From the NCBI GenBank assembly GCA_020633895.1, contig JACKCT010000038.1:1-12522 (forward strand): DNA of 12,522 nucleotides, given 5' to 3'. Below, piece by piece: positions 1-5,950 of this stretch. This DNA is from Deltaproteobacteria bacterium. GTDB taxonomy: Bacteria > Lernaellota > Lernaellaia > JACKCT01. The notes beneath the pieces are model-generated. The model was not told where the DNA came from, made no database searches, and saw only the letters and a list, made by a program, of their open reading frames with translations. How positions within the stretch are numbered: position 1 is the first letter of the stretch; each line of letters begins with the position of its first letter. Position numbers and translations under genes: made by a program.

Positions 1-24
1 ATGGACGACGACATGGAGATGTAA
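1..24 (+). CDS. C-terminal end of an upstream gene (partial)
   Basis: Frame 1 reads seven codons, MDDDMEM, and then a TAA stop at 22-24. A strong rho-independent terminator pointing the same way follows about 45 bases later, which supports the end of a plus-strand gene here. The visible tail is acidic and Met-rich. Some chaperonins end in Met/Asp-rich tails, but seven residues cannot identify a family, so I make no functional call. The frame is inferred from the stop and terminator only. Confidence 0.4.
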   Translation: MDDDMEM

Positions 25-67
25 ACCCTCTCCCTCCTGGAGAACCGATCACCATCTCATGATGTCC

Positions 68-92
68 GGCCGCCTTCGGGCGGCCATTTTTT
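68..92 (+). terminator. Rho-independent terminator
   Basis: A perfect 7-bp stem, GGCCGCC / GGCGGCC, closes on a TTCG tetraloop (75-78) and is followed by A and six T (87-92). This is a textbook intrinsic terminator. It ends the plus-strand transcript of the gene whose last codons are at 1-24. Confidence 0.88.
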
Positions 93-270
93 ATGCCGTA
101 GCCGGCATGGACTGACGGCCCGCCTCCGCCGAGGCTACAGCGGATCTGCACGCCGGCGCGTTGTTGATCGTGCCTTGGTGGACGTCGCTTCGCTCCAACC
201 TTTCAAAAATCATTGTCATCCCGAGCGACGCGAGGAACCTCTCGTACGTTGTTTGTAACGCTTCCGACCC

Positions 271-302
271 TTCAGAGCCGCGACCGTAAGGGAGCGGGTT
301 GG
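271..302 (+). repeat. Left copy of inner inverted repeat
   Basis: The sequence begins TTCAGAGCCGCGA and continues CCGTAAGGGAGCGGGTTGG. Its partner lies in opposite orientation at 423-454. The first 13 bases are identical between the copies, and the rest matches with a few substitutions and a one-base gap. Confidence 0.65.
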
Positions 303-328
303 TTCAAGTCAGTAAAAACGGTGGGTGC

Positions 329-366
329 CACACTTTCACGGCGACGAACGTCGGCGGGAAGGTGTG
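329..366. repeat. Long imperfect hairpin
   Basis: A central perfect stem CGACG / CGTCG (342-346 with 349-353) extends outwards to 329 and 366. Sixteen base pairs form in all, one of them G-T, with two single mismatches. The outer part pairs CACACTTTC with GAAGGTGTG. It lies between the two inner inverted repeat copies. There is no T-run after it, so it is not an obvious terminator. Confidence 0.7.
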
Positions 367-422
367 AGCCGCCATGTCACGTTTGTTGGTCGATGTAACC
401 GCAAGTTGCGTACCGGGGCCCC

Positions 423-454
423 GCCAACCGCTCACTACGGTTCGCGGCTCTGAA
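423..454 (-). repeat. Right copy of inner inverted repeat
   Basis: Read on the minus strand this begins TTCAGAGCCGCGA and continues ACCGTAGTGAGCGGTTGGC. It is the inverted partner of 271-302. The 120 bases between the two copies contain the hairpin at 329-366. Confidence 0.65.
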
Positions 455-625
455 ATGTCTGTGCTGTATTCGGCATCGGCTGGAGCAACGCGACGTCCCA
501 CCACGGCCCGTTCAGCCCGCGCATCAGCGTGTAGGCCTCCTTCGCCAAGGCTACGGCGGGCCGTCAGCCCGTGGCGGCTACGCCACCCCTATCCCCATCC
601 CCGCCCCATCCGCTACACTGCGCGC

Positions 626-1228
626 ATGGCTATGGCGATGCTCACACCGGCGGTGCGGCGGCGGCTCATTGCGGCGGTATATCTGGGCGTGGCGGCGGCG
701 ATCTGGTGGACGGCGAAAGGCACCGGCCTGTACGTCGATCGGGAACTGCTGCAACTCAACAATCAGGCCAAGGACTTCGGACTGCCTCGCCTGGACGGCA
801 ACGAGCAGACCCTCTCCGCCCTGGCCAATCGGGACAACGTCGTGTGGATCATCTTCGGACGCACCGACGACAAGCCCAGCCGCATCCAGCTCAACGAGGC
901 CCGCACCATCGCCGAGGACTACCGCGAATTCGAAAACCTGCGCATCCTCTTCCTCGCCAACGGCCAGAGCGCCGAGGAAATCAACGAGTTCGTAAAAGCC
1001 GAAGGCTCCGCGGCGATGATCCTGCTCGACAAGGGCGGCATCACCGCTCGGCGCTACAAGGCCACCACCTGGCCCACCTCCTACATCGTCGACCAGTCGC
1101 GCACGATCCGCGGCGGCCACCGGGGCGTCTGGCGCGCCCACGACCGACAGCTCAACAAGCTGCTGCGCACCTACCTGCTGGATGGCCCCGGCCGCTCGGT
1201 CTCGCCGGGTTTGGGAGGGATGCCGTGA
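626..1228 (+). CDS. Membrane-anchored thioredoxin-fold protein lacking cysteines
   Basis: This is a 200-residue protein. A single hydrophobic helix at about 14-28 should anchor it in the inner membrane with the rest in the periplasm. Residues 48-185 look like the TlpA/AhpC-TSA redoxin fold: the FGLPRLDG entry strand, the strand VVWIIFG (72-78), a strand ILFLANG, and a YxxxxWPTSYIVD segment (144-156) with P150 in the cis-proline position. The place where a WCxxC motif would sit reads GRTDDKPS (78-85), and the whole protein has no Cys. It therefore cannot be a thiol oxidoreductase and is more likely a binding or scaffold subunit. ATG 626 is chosen because the helix follows at once; the open frame extends to 374, but that part is repeat DNA. 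ATGs at 632 and 638 are alternatives, and no clear ribosome site is visible. Its stop overlaps the next start (GTGA), so it is probably the first gene of an operon with the ABC transporter behind it. Cargo and role are unknown. Confidence 0.75.
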   Translation: MAMAMLTPAVRRRLIAAVYLGVAAAIWWTAKGTGLYVDRELLQLNNQAKDFGLPRLDGNEQTLSALANRDNVVWIIFGRTDDKPSRIQLNEARTIAEDYREFENLRILFLANGQSAEEINEFVKAEGSAAMILLDKGGITARRYKATTWPTSYIVDQSRTIRGGHRGVWRAHDRQLNKLLRTYLLDGPGRSVSPGLGGMP

Positions 1229-2148
1229 GCGAGGTGCTGCTCGAATGCCGCGATCTGGACAAGACCTACACGGTCGGCAAGCTGCGCCGGCGGCGGGTCG
1301 AGGCGCTTAAAAAGGTCAACCTGCAAGTGCGTCGCGGGGATGTGTACGGCTTTTTGGGACAGAACGGGGCGGGCAAGACGACGACGATCCGCTGCCTGTT
1401 GGGCCTCACCCCCGTCACGCACGGCAAAGTGATCGCCTTCGGCGAGGCGAGCCCTCCGCCGGAGGTGCTGTTCACGCGCCTGACCTACTGCCCGGAAGAG
1501 TCCAACGTCTTCACCGGCCTGACCGGGCGGGAAGTGCTGACCATTTACGGCCGCATGTACGGCATGGACGAGGCGCGGCTGCGAAAGCGCGTGGACGAGA
1601 CACTCGCGCTGATGAACCTGACCGAGGCGGCGGACCGGCGCCTTTCCGGCTACTCCAAGGGCATGCGCCAACGCATCGGCCTGGCCCAGGCGCTGCTGCC
1701 CGAGCCGGAGTTGATCGTGCTGGATGAGCCGACGCGCGGCCTGGACCCGATCTCCCGTCGACGGTTCCGGGACGTGATCGAACAATACGCCGCCGCCGGC
1801 ACGACCTTTTTCATCAATTCCCACACCCTCTCGGAGGTCGAACGCTCCTGCAACCGCGTGGGCATCATCGACCAGGGGCGCCTCGTGACCGAACTGTCGC
1901 CCGGGGAATTGGTGTCGGAAAATCCGTCGCTGGACGTGGACTATCGCGTCGACGGCGAGCCCTTGCCCGGCAGTGAACAGCGCGACCGCCACTGGCGCCT
2001 TAACGTTGCCGACACGCGCGCGCTGGCCCAAGCCACGGCCCAAATCGCCGATCGGGGCGGAACAGTCACGGCGGTCACGACGCGTCGCGAGAGCCTGGAA
2101 GACTACTTCATCAAGATCGTCGGCGATCAGGAGGTGGTCGGTCCGTGA
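1225..2148 (+). CDS. ABC-2 type transporter ATP-binding protein
   Basis: This is a 307-residue ATPase that powers the permease encoded just downstream. Walker A is GQNGAGKT (45-52), the signature is LSGYSKGMR (140-148), Walker B is LIVLDEPT (163-170), the D-loop is GLDP (172-175) and the H-loop is H200 in NSH. The LSGYSKGM signature and the YCPEE segment, where many families have a Q-loop, are typical of the CcmA/DrrA-like ATPases paired with ABC-2 permeases. Residues from about 225 onward form the usual C-terminal extension of this group. The start is GTG 1225, with GGAGG at 1214-1218 six bases upstream; it overlaps the stop of the redoxin-like gene by four bases. The frame stays open upstream to 571, but that is shadow of the preceding gene. 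The substrate cannot be read from the sequence; export of a small molecule or a membrane-maintenance role is typical. Confidence 0.93.
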   Translation: MSEVLLECRDLDKTYTVGKLRRRRVEALKKVNLQVRRGDVYGFLGQNGAGKTTTIRCLLGLTPVTHGKVIAFGEASPPPEVLFTRLTYCPEESNVFTGLTGREVLTIYGRMYGMDEARLRKRVDETLALMNLTEAADRRLSGYSKGMRQRIGLAQALLPEPELIVLDEPTRGLDPISRRRFRDVIEQYAAAGTTFFINSHTLSEVERSCNRVGIIDQGRLVTELSPGELVSENPSLDVDYRVDGEPLPGSEQRDRHWRLNVADTRALAQATAQIADRGGTVTAVTTRRESLEDYFIKIVGDQEVVGP

Positions 2149-2930
2149 ACGTGCGCGCCCATCACGTCGCCCACTATGCCTGGCTGAGGCTGGTGCGTTC
2201 CCACTATCTCAAGGCGCTGCTGGCCGCGTCGTTTTTCGTGGCGGTGGCGGCGTTCGGAGGGTCGGGAGGCAGTGATTCGGTCATGGCGCGCATGACGGCG
2301 CTCGAAGTGGCGATCAAGGCTTCGCGCTGGTTCGTGTGGCTGGCGGCGATCTGGATCGGCCTGTCGTGCATCACCGACGAAATCAACGCCCAAACCGCGC
2401 GCACTCTGTTCACCAAGCCGGTGCGGCGCGTGGAGGTCGTCCTGGGTTTGATGGGAGGCGGCGCGCTTTATTTGACCCTGGTCACGGCGGTCAACACGCT
2501 GCTGATATTCGTCATCGCCGTGGGCCGCGACATTCCGGTCAGTCTCGGGTCGTTCGCCTTGCTGCAAGTCTCCATGCTCATCCCCGTCTTCGCCGTCTTG
2601 GCGTTGACGATGGTGTTGTCGCTGGTGTTTTCTAAACCCATCGCCGGTTTTTTGATGATATTCCTGGCTCAGGAGAACGTCTGGGACGTGCTGGCCACGA
2701 CCCTCAACGCCAGCCAGAGGCCTGATTGGTTTAAGGTTCCGGGCGTTTTCCTGTTAAAACTTTGTTATTTGATATCACCCACCTATCATCGATTCATTCA
2801 AGAATATCAAGAGTTCATACAGTTGGAATTTCCCTGGGGCGAATTCGTCTTCCACACAGCCGCGATCGGATTTTACGTGGGCGCCGCGGCGTTGTTGGCG
2901 ACGTTCATTTTGCGTCGCAAAGACGTTTAA
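2145..2930 (+). CDS. ABC-2 type transporter permease
   Basis: This 261-residue membrane protein has hydrophobic stretches at about 24-38, 61-76, 97-126, 136-163, 166-175 and 234-257, giving roughly six helices. The segment DEINAQTARTLFTKPVRR (78-95), a cytoplasmic loop rich in R/K after Thr-Leu, matches the characteristic loop of ABC-2 permeases (family pattern roughly T.LsKPi.R.e...GK). It is translated from GTG 2145, which overlaps the ATPase stop in a GTGA junction. AGGAGG at 2129-2134 lies ten bases upstream. With the preceding ATPase it should form a complete homodimeric exporter. Only one permease gene is present, so the transporter is either homodimeric or uses a partner outside the window. 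Its proximity to a Cys-less periplasmic redoxin-fold protein suggests the three act together. Confidence 0.87.
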   Translation: MNVRAHHVAHYAWLRLVRSHYLKALLAASFFVAVAAFGGSGGSDSVMARMTALEVAIKASRWFVWLAAIWIGLSCITDEINAQTARTLFTKPVRRVEVVLGLMGGGALYLTLVTAVNTLLIFVIAVGRDIPVSLGSFALLQVSMLIPVFAVLALTMVLSLVFSKPIAGFLMIFLAQENVWDVLATTLNASQRPDWFKVPGVFLLKLCYLISPTYHRFIQEYQEFIQLEFPWGEFVFHTAAIGFYVGAAALLATFILRRKDV

Positions 2931-2968
2931 GACCGCCGGTTTCCGACCTGGATGACCCTGCCACCGGA

Positions 2969-3023
2969 CTTTCCCGGACATGCTGTCCAACTCCCCCGTC
3001 CCTCCTGTCAGTGTCCGGGAAAG
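2969..3023. repeat. Perfect 12-bp inverted repeat (stem-loop)
   Basis: CTTTCCCGGACA at 2969-2980 is exactly complementary to TGTCCGGGAAAG at 3012-3023, with a 31-base loop rich in C and T. The right arm touches the next stem-loop (3024-3057). It could be part of the 3' end of the ABC operon transcript, a protein-binding palindrome, or an origin-side element. Confidence 0.7.
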
Positions 3024-3057
3024 ACCCGTGATCGCCACGAAGCCGTCACGGGTTTTT
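3024..3057 (+). terminator. Rho-independent terminator of the ABC operon
   Basis: The perfect 8-bp stem ACCCGTGA / TCACGGGT (3024-3031 and 3046-3053) closes a 14-base loop, and TTTT (3054-3057) directly continues the stem's last T. It lies about 95 bases after the permease stop and points the same way as the operon. The long loop and short T-run make it weaker than the terminator at 68-92. Confidence 0.65.
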
Positions 3058-3185
3058 GGAAGGGCTCCCGCCGAGCCTGAAGCCCGGTCGGTCTCGGGAG
3101 CATCGTTGGAGGTCTCGGGATTCATGAGGTTTTTTTCGATATTCTCGGGACGCTTTTGTTGGGCCGACCGGCCTGGGGACAAATT

Positions 3186-3249
3186 TCATCCACAGCACCT
3201 CGAAAGATTTCCACAGGGCATCCCCCGGAGGTGACGTTTGTGTGCAAAA
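3186..3249. promoter_or_regulatory. Cluster of three DnaA-box-like sites
   Basis: Three sites lie within 64 bases: TCATCCACA (3186-3194, plus), ATTTCCACA (3207-3215, plus) and TTTTGCACA read on the minus strand (3241-3249). The last fits TTWTNCACA exactly. They could serve origin binding, autoregulation of dnaA, or both. Confidence 0.5.
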
Positions 3250-3377
3250 AAATTCCAACTCAAAAAAACCGGCGGGGGCGCGACGAAAAACCGGACGTTC
3301 CGCACCTTTAGACGAGGCGCCCTGGTCGCTGGGGAATTGGAGTCGGTCGATGGCGCGATTTTCCCGGGAAAAGGGGC

Positions 3378-3405
3378 TTGCAATCGAGTTGGGCGTATGT
3401 ATACT
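3378..3405 (+). promoter_or_regulatory. dnaA: Sigma70-like promoter, probably for dnaA
   Basis: The -35 box is TTGCAA (3378-3383), the spacer is 16 bases, and the -10 box is TATACT (3400-3405). Both boxes match the consensus well in an otherwise GC-rich region. Transcription would start near 3412, giving dnaA a leader of about 210 bases that passes the weak TGTGGA cores at 3479-3487 and 3556-3564 and the small inverted repeat TCTTAG / CTAAGA at 3529-3549. Confidence 0.6.
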
Positions 3406-3623
3406 GGCTTCGGGTTTTAGAGCACATTCATGCATTATTTATCGGGGTCGCCACTCGAAAAGATAGGACACGTTCTCCTGTGGACTTCTTCTCGTTTGCG
3501 ACCGGTAGCGGCGTCTAAGCTCTTGCTTTCTTAGCTCATTTTTCTAAGACGGGCCTGTGGAATCCGTGAGGATAACCACGGAGCGACGGCACCCGTTTTT
3601 TCGCGAAGAGGAAGGTTATTTTA

Positions 3624-5030
3624 ATGAAAGATAACCAGGTCATCCACCACGGGAACGACCCTTGGGCCCAAGTCAAGGAGGTCCTGTCCCAACGGATCGA
3701 TGCCCGCGATTTCTCCACCTGGATCGAGCCGATGATCCCCCGGGGCGCCACCAACGGGGAGACGAACGAGCTGGAGTTGGCCGCTCCCAACAAGTTCGTG
3801 CAGGACTGGTTCAACGAGCATTACGCCCATTTCGTTCGCGACATTCTCTTTGAACTGACCGACCGGGAATTTCGCGTCAAGGTGGCGTTGGATCCCTCGG
3901 GACGCAAGGGACAGCTCGACTTCGCCCTTCCCGGCACCGCCACCGTCGAGGACTCGGCCGCCGACGCCTCCAAGCGCCAGGCCCGCTCCCGCAGCTTCGT
4001 CGCCGAGGGACAGGGGCTCAATCCCCGGTACACCTTTTCCCGCTACGTCGTCGGCGCCAACAACCAGTTCGCCTGCGCCGCGTGCCTGTCGGTCGCCAAG
4101 AAACCGGGAAAGACCTTCAACCCCGTCTTCCTTTACGGCGACACGGGCCTGGGCAAGACGCACCTGCTGCACGCCATCGGCCACTACATGCTCTCCGGCG
4201 GCAAGCCGATGAACATCGCGTCCATGACCTCCGAGCGCTTCACCAACGAACTGATCCACGCCATCCACCACGGCCAGATCAACGCCTTTCGCAAGAAGTA
4301 TCGGCGCATCGACGCCCTGCTGATCGACGACATCCAGTTCCTGGCCGGCAAGGAGCGAACGCAGGAAGAGTTCTTCCATACCTTCAACGACCTCTACGAG
4401 GCCGGCGCCCAGATCGTCGTCACCTCGGACCGGGCACCCAAACATCTGGCCCAGTTGGAAGAGCGTCTGCGCACGCGCTTTAGCTGGGGTCTGATCGCCG
4501 ACCTGCAACCCGCTCAGCTCGAAACGCGCATCGCGATCCTTCGGGAGCGGGCCAAGGAATCGGGCGTGGAATTGCCGCCGGACACGGCCATGTTCCTGGC
4601 CGAGCACTTCCAGTCCAACATCCGGGAGTTGGAAGGCGCCTTTGTGCGGGTCTCGGCCTATTCGTCGCTCAACGGCGTGCCCATCAGCGTGGACATGGCC
4701 CGGCGCGTGCTGCGCAACCTGATCGGCGACCCGGACACGCCGGTGACGGTCGAGCAAATCCAGAAGGCCGTCTGCGATCACTACAAGATCAAGCTCTCGG
4801 ACCTGCTGGGCCCCCGCAAGCAACGCATTTTCGCCATGCCCCGGCAGATCGCCAGCTACATGGCCCGGGAGATGACCGACCTGTCCTTCCCGGAAATCGG
4901 CCAGGCCTTCGGCGGTCGCGACCACACGACGATCATGCATGCCCATCGGAAGATCGGCGCCGGCCGGCGCGAGAGTCCGGATCTTGACGCGACCATCGGC
5001 AAGTTGGAGCGCAAGATCCGCGGGGTGTAA
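3624..5030 (+). CDS. dnaA: Chromosomal replication initiator protein DnaA
   Basis: This 468-residue AAA+ initiator binds DnaA boxes at the origin, melts DNA and helps load the DnaB helicase. Domain I is at about 12-88 (WAQVKEVL, FSTWI), a linker runs to about 130, and the NPRYTFSRYVVGANNQFA stretch (133-150) opens the ATPase. Walker A is GDTGLGKT (172-179), Walker B is LLIDDIQF (232-239), sensor 1 is VTSD (266-269), the arginine finger is R285 in RLRTRF, and sensor 2 is R334 in IRELEGA. The C-terminal helix-turn-helix carries the DnaA signature GRDHTTIMHA (431-440). The length is normal and all key residues are present. The start is ATG 3624, with a purine-rich AGAGGAAGG about ten bases upstream. 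It is followed by its own terminator and then an unrelated lipoprotein. dnaN is not adjacent, unlike the usual dnaA-dnaN order. Confidence 0.98.
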   Translation: MKDNQVIHHGNDPWAQVKEVLSQRIDARDFSTWIEPMIPRGATNGETNELELAAPNKFVQDWFNEHYAHFVRDILFELTDREFRVKVALDPSGRKGQLDFALPGTATVEDSAADASKRQARSRSFVAEGQGLNPRYTFSRYVVGANNQFACAACLSVAKKPGKTFNPVFLYGDTGLGKTHLLHAIGHYMLSGGKPMNIASMTSERFTNELIHAIHHGQINAFRKKYRRIDALLIDDIQFLAGKERTQEEFFHTFNDLYEAGAQIVVTSDRAPKHLAQLEERLRTRFSWGLIADLQPAQLETRIAILRERAKESGVELPPDTAMFLAEHFQSNIRELEGAFVRVSAYSSLNGVPISVDMARRVLRNLIGDPDTPVTVEQIQKAVCDHYKIKLSDLLGPRKQRIFAMPRQIASYMAREMTDLSFPEIGQAFGGRDHTTIMHAHRKIGAGRRESPDLDATIGKLERKIRGV

Positions 5031-5060
5031 CCCAAGAATCCTTTCTTTTGCATTTGCCGC

Positions 5061-5093
5061 AACGCCGACGAACCCGGTCGGCGTTTTTGTTTT
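5061..5093 (+). terminator. Rho-independent terminator of dnaA
   Basis: The perfect 9-bp stem AACGCCGAC / GTCGGCGTT (5061-5069 and 5077-5085) has a 7-base loop and is followed by TTTGTTTT to 5093. It lies 30 bases after the dnaA stop and indicates that dnaA is transcribed alone. Confidence 0.9.
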
Positions 5094-5171
5094 GCCCGCC
5101 AAGCGTGGGGGCGCCGGGATTCGCCCGCAATGTCGATTGACGCCCCGCCGCGCGCATGATTCAATTCGCCC

Positions 5172-5552
5172 GTGAAAACGCATCGACATACCCCGCCGCT
5201 CCGGCGGTTTCGGCGCGGCGCGACGCTCCTGGCGTTAGCGGCCGTGTTGTCGGTCTTTGTCGCCGGGTGCCTGTCCGACGACAGCGAGGACGAGCGGGAC
5301 GAGATTACCGGCACGTCCATCATCGACGACTCCAACGCCACCGATCAGGACTGCGTCGACGCGATCAAGGGCCTGACGCGCGAATGCGTCACCTTTCGCG
5401 ACGCCGGCGGCGATGCCCTTTCCGCCGCGGAGGTCTACTCCGGCTGCGGGCGCAATCCCGTGGACTGCTACGAGCGTTGCTATGACCCGGAAGACACGTG
5501 CGTCGAGATGTATTCCTGCCTGGTGGATGATTGCGGATTGGACGGGGATTAG
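5172..5552 (+). CDS. Cys-rich lipoprotein, paralogue of the convergent neighbour
   Basis: This is a 126-residue predicted lipoprotein. It has an Arg-rich n-region (to about 15), a hydrophobic core (17-30) and the lipobox VAGC with C33 as the lipidated residue. After a short acidic linker (34-60) comes a compact domain with eight cysteines at 61, 72, 92, 99, 103, 110, 116 and 121. The protein encoded convergently at 5556-5945 has the same eight in nearly identical spacing, so the two are paralogues. Conserved bits around the cysteines are C-x-DA, LT-x-EC and CL-x-(D/E)DC. An even cysteine number in a secreted domain suggests four disulfides. The start is GTG 5172, chosen because it gives a complete signal peptide; no good ribosome site is visible. 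No function can be assigned. Confidence 0.78.
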   Translation: MKTHRHTPPLRRFRRGATLLALAAVLSVFVAGCLSDDSEDERDEITGTSIIDDSNATDQDCVDAIKGLTRECVTFRDAGGDALSAAEVYSGCGRNPVDCYERCYDPEDTCVEMYSCLVDDCGLDGD

Positions 5553-5555
5553 ACG

Positions 5556-5945
5556 CTAAAGCCGACAGTCCTCGGCCAAGCATGCCTTGATCGCGTCACC
5601 GCACTCGCCGATTTCCTCATAACACGAAACGACGCATTGCCCGGCATCCGAGGGGCACTCGGCGAGCAGTTGGTTTTGCGTCAGGACATTGCCGGAGCCG
5701 TCGACGAACTGGGCGTTGCATTCGGCGGTGAGGAAATTGAAAGCGTCCTGGCAACGGCGGTATTCCTCGCCGGTCAGGCTGTCGTCATCGTCGTCGCCGG
5801 TGGCGTCGTCATCATCGTCGTCGTCCACGACAATCGCGTCGTTCCCGTCGTCGCCGCCGTCGTCGCATCCCGCGAACGCGCCGCCCAGCACCGCCGCCAG
5901 GGCGAGCACGACCAACCACCAATGCCGATTCCACCGCGCCGCCAT
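5556..5945 (-). CDS. Cys-rich lipoprotein with poly-Asp linker
   Basis: This is a 129-residue predicted lipoprotein. The signal sequence is MAARWNRHW plus a hydrophobic core (11-24), with lipobox FAGC and C27 as the lipid site. An extremely acidic linker (28-55) follows, with runs of seven and five Asp (41-47 and 51-55). The C-terminal domain has eight cysteines at 65, 76, 97, 104, 108, 115, 122 and 127, spaced C-x10-C-x20-C-x6-C-x3-C-x6-C-x6-C-x4-C. This matches the protein at 5172-5552 (x10, x19, x6, x3, x6, x5, x4). The start is ATG 5945, five bases after the stop of the phosphatidyltransferase gene, so the two probably share a transcript. Its stop lies three bases from the stop of its convergent paralogue, with no terminator visible between them. 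The function is unknown; a surface or periplasmic structural role is possible. Confidence 0.85.
   Translation of the reverse strand: MAARWNRHWWLVVLALAAVLGGAFAGCDDGGDDGNDAIVVDDDDDDDATGDDDDDSLTGEEYRRCQDAFNFLTAECNAQFVDGSGNVLTQNQLLAECPSDAGQCVVSCYEEIGECGDAIKACLAEDCRL
5781..5829. repeat. Trinucleotide tract (GTC/ATC) encoding the poly-Asp linker
   Basis: Read on the plus strand, the tract is made almost wholly of GTC and ATC triplets, which are GAC and GAT Asp codons on the coding minus strand. It is broken once by the codons for Ala-Thr-Gly. Such tracts can change length by replication slippage in units of one Asp, so linker length may vary between strains. Confidence 0.7.
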
Positions 5946-5950
5946 CGTAC

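Larger units (their letters stand above)
95..584. repeat. Non-coding region with nested inverted repeats (MITE-like mosaic)
   Basis: No convincing gene lies between 93 and 625. The outer arms 95-124 and 555-584 are inverted copies, about 26 of 30 bases matching, including a perfect 13-base core CTGACGGCCCGCC at 112-124 and its complement at 555-567. Inside lie a second inverted pair (271-302 and 423-454) and a long hairpin (329-366). A short motif of the form CCTYCGCCRAGGCTAC is present near 123-143 and again at 536-559 in the same orientation, 18 of 21 bases matching. Short GC-rich spacer repeats of this style occur in many bacterial genomes, so this could be a non-autonomous element or several unrelated repeats side by side. 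No target-site duplication was seen at the ends. Confidence 0.45.
3184..3570. other. Probable replication origin (oriC) next to dnaA
   Basis: The 693 bases between the ABC operon and dnaA hold no convincing gene and contain several DnaA-box-like 9-mers (consensus TTWTNCACA). TCATCCACA at 3186-3194 has one mismatch. ATTTCCACA at 3207-3215 has one mismatch. TGTGCAAAA at 3241-3249 is an exact match on the minus strand (TTTTGCACA). Weaker TGTGGA cores lie at 3479-3487 and 3556-3564 on the minus strand. AT-richer stretches that could unwind are at 3424-3442 and 3592-3624. Origins are often beside dnaA, which is the main contextual support. Boundaries are approximate, and GC skew over a larger region would be needed to confirm it. 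Confidence 0.5.

Noticed and set aside
374-625. N-terminal extension of the redoxin-like protein in the same frame
   Set aside because: These 84 codons run through the inverted-repeat region and look non-coding. The membrane helix follows naturally after ATG 626.
3621-5189. 522-codon open frame on the minus strand opposite dnaA
   Set aside because: It lies wholly antisense to dnaA, which has every family motif. The product is rich in A, G, V, D and R with no recognisable domain, as expected for antisense of a high-GC gene.
5781-5829. CRISPR-like or tandem array
   Set aside because: The repeats are triplets within a coding frame (poly-Asp), not spaced direct repeats.
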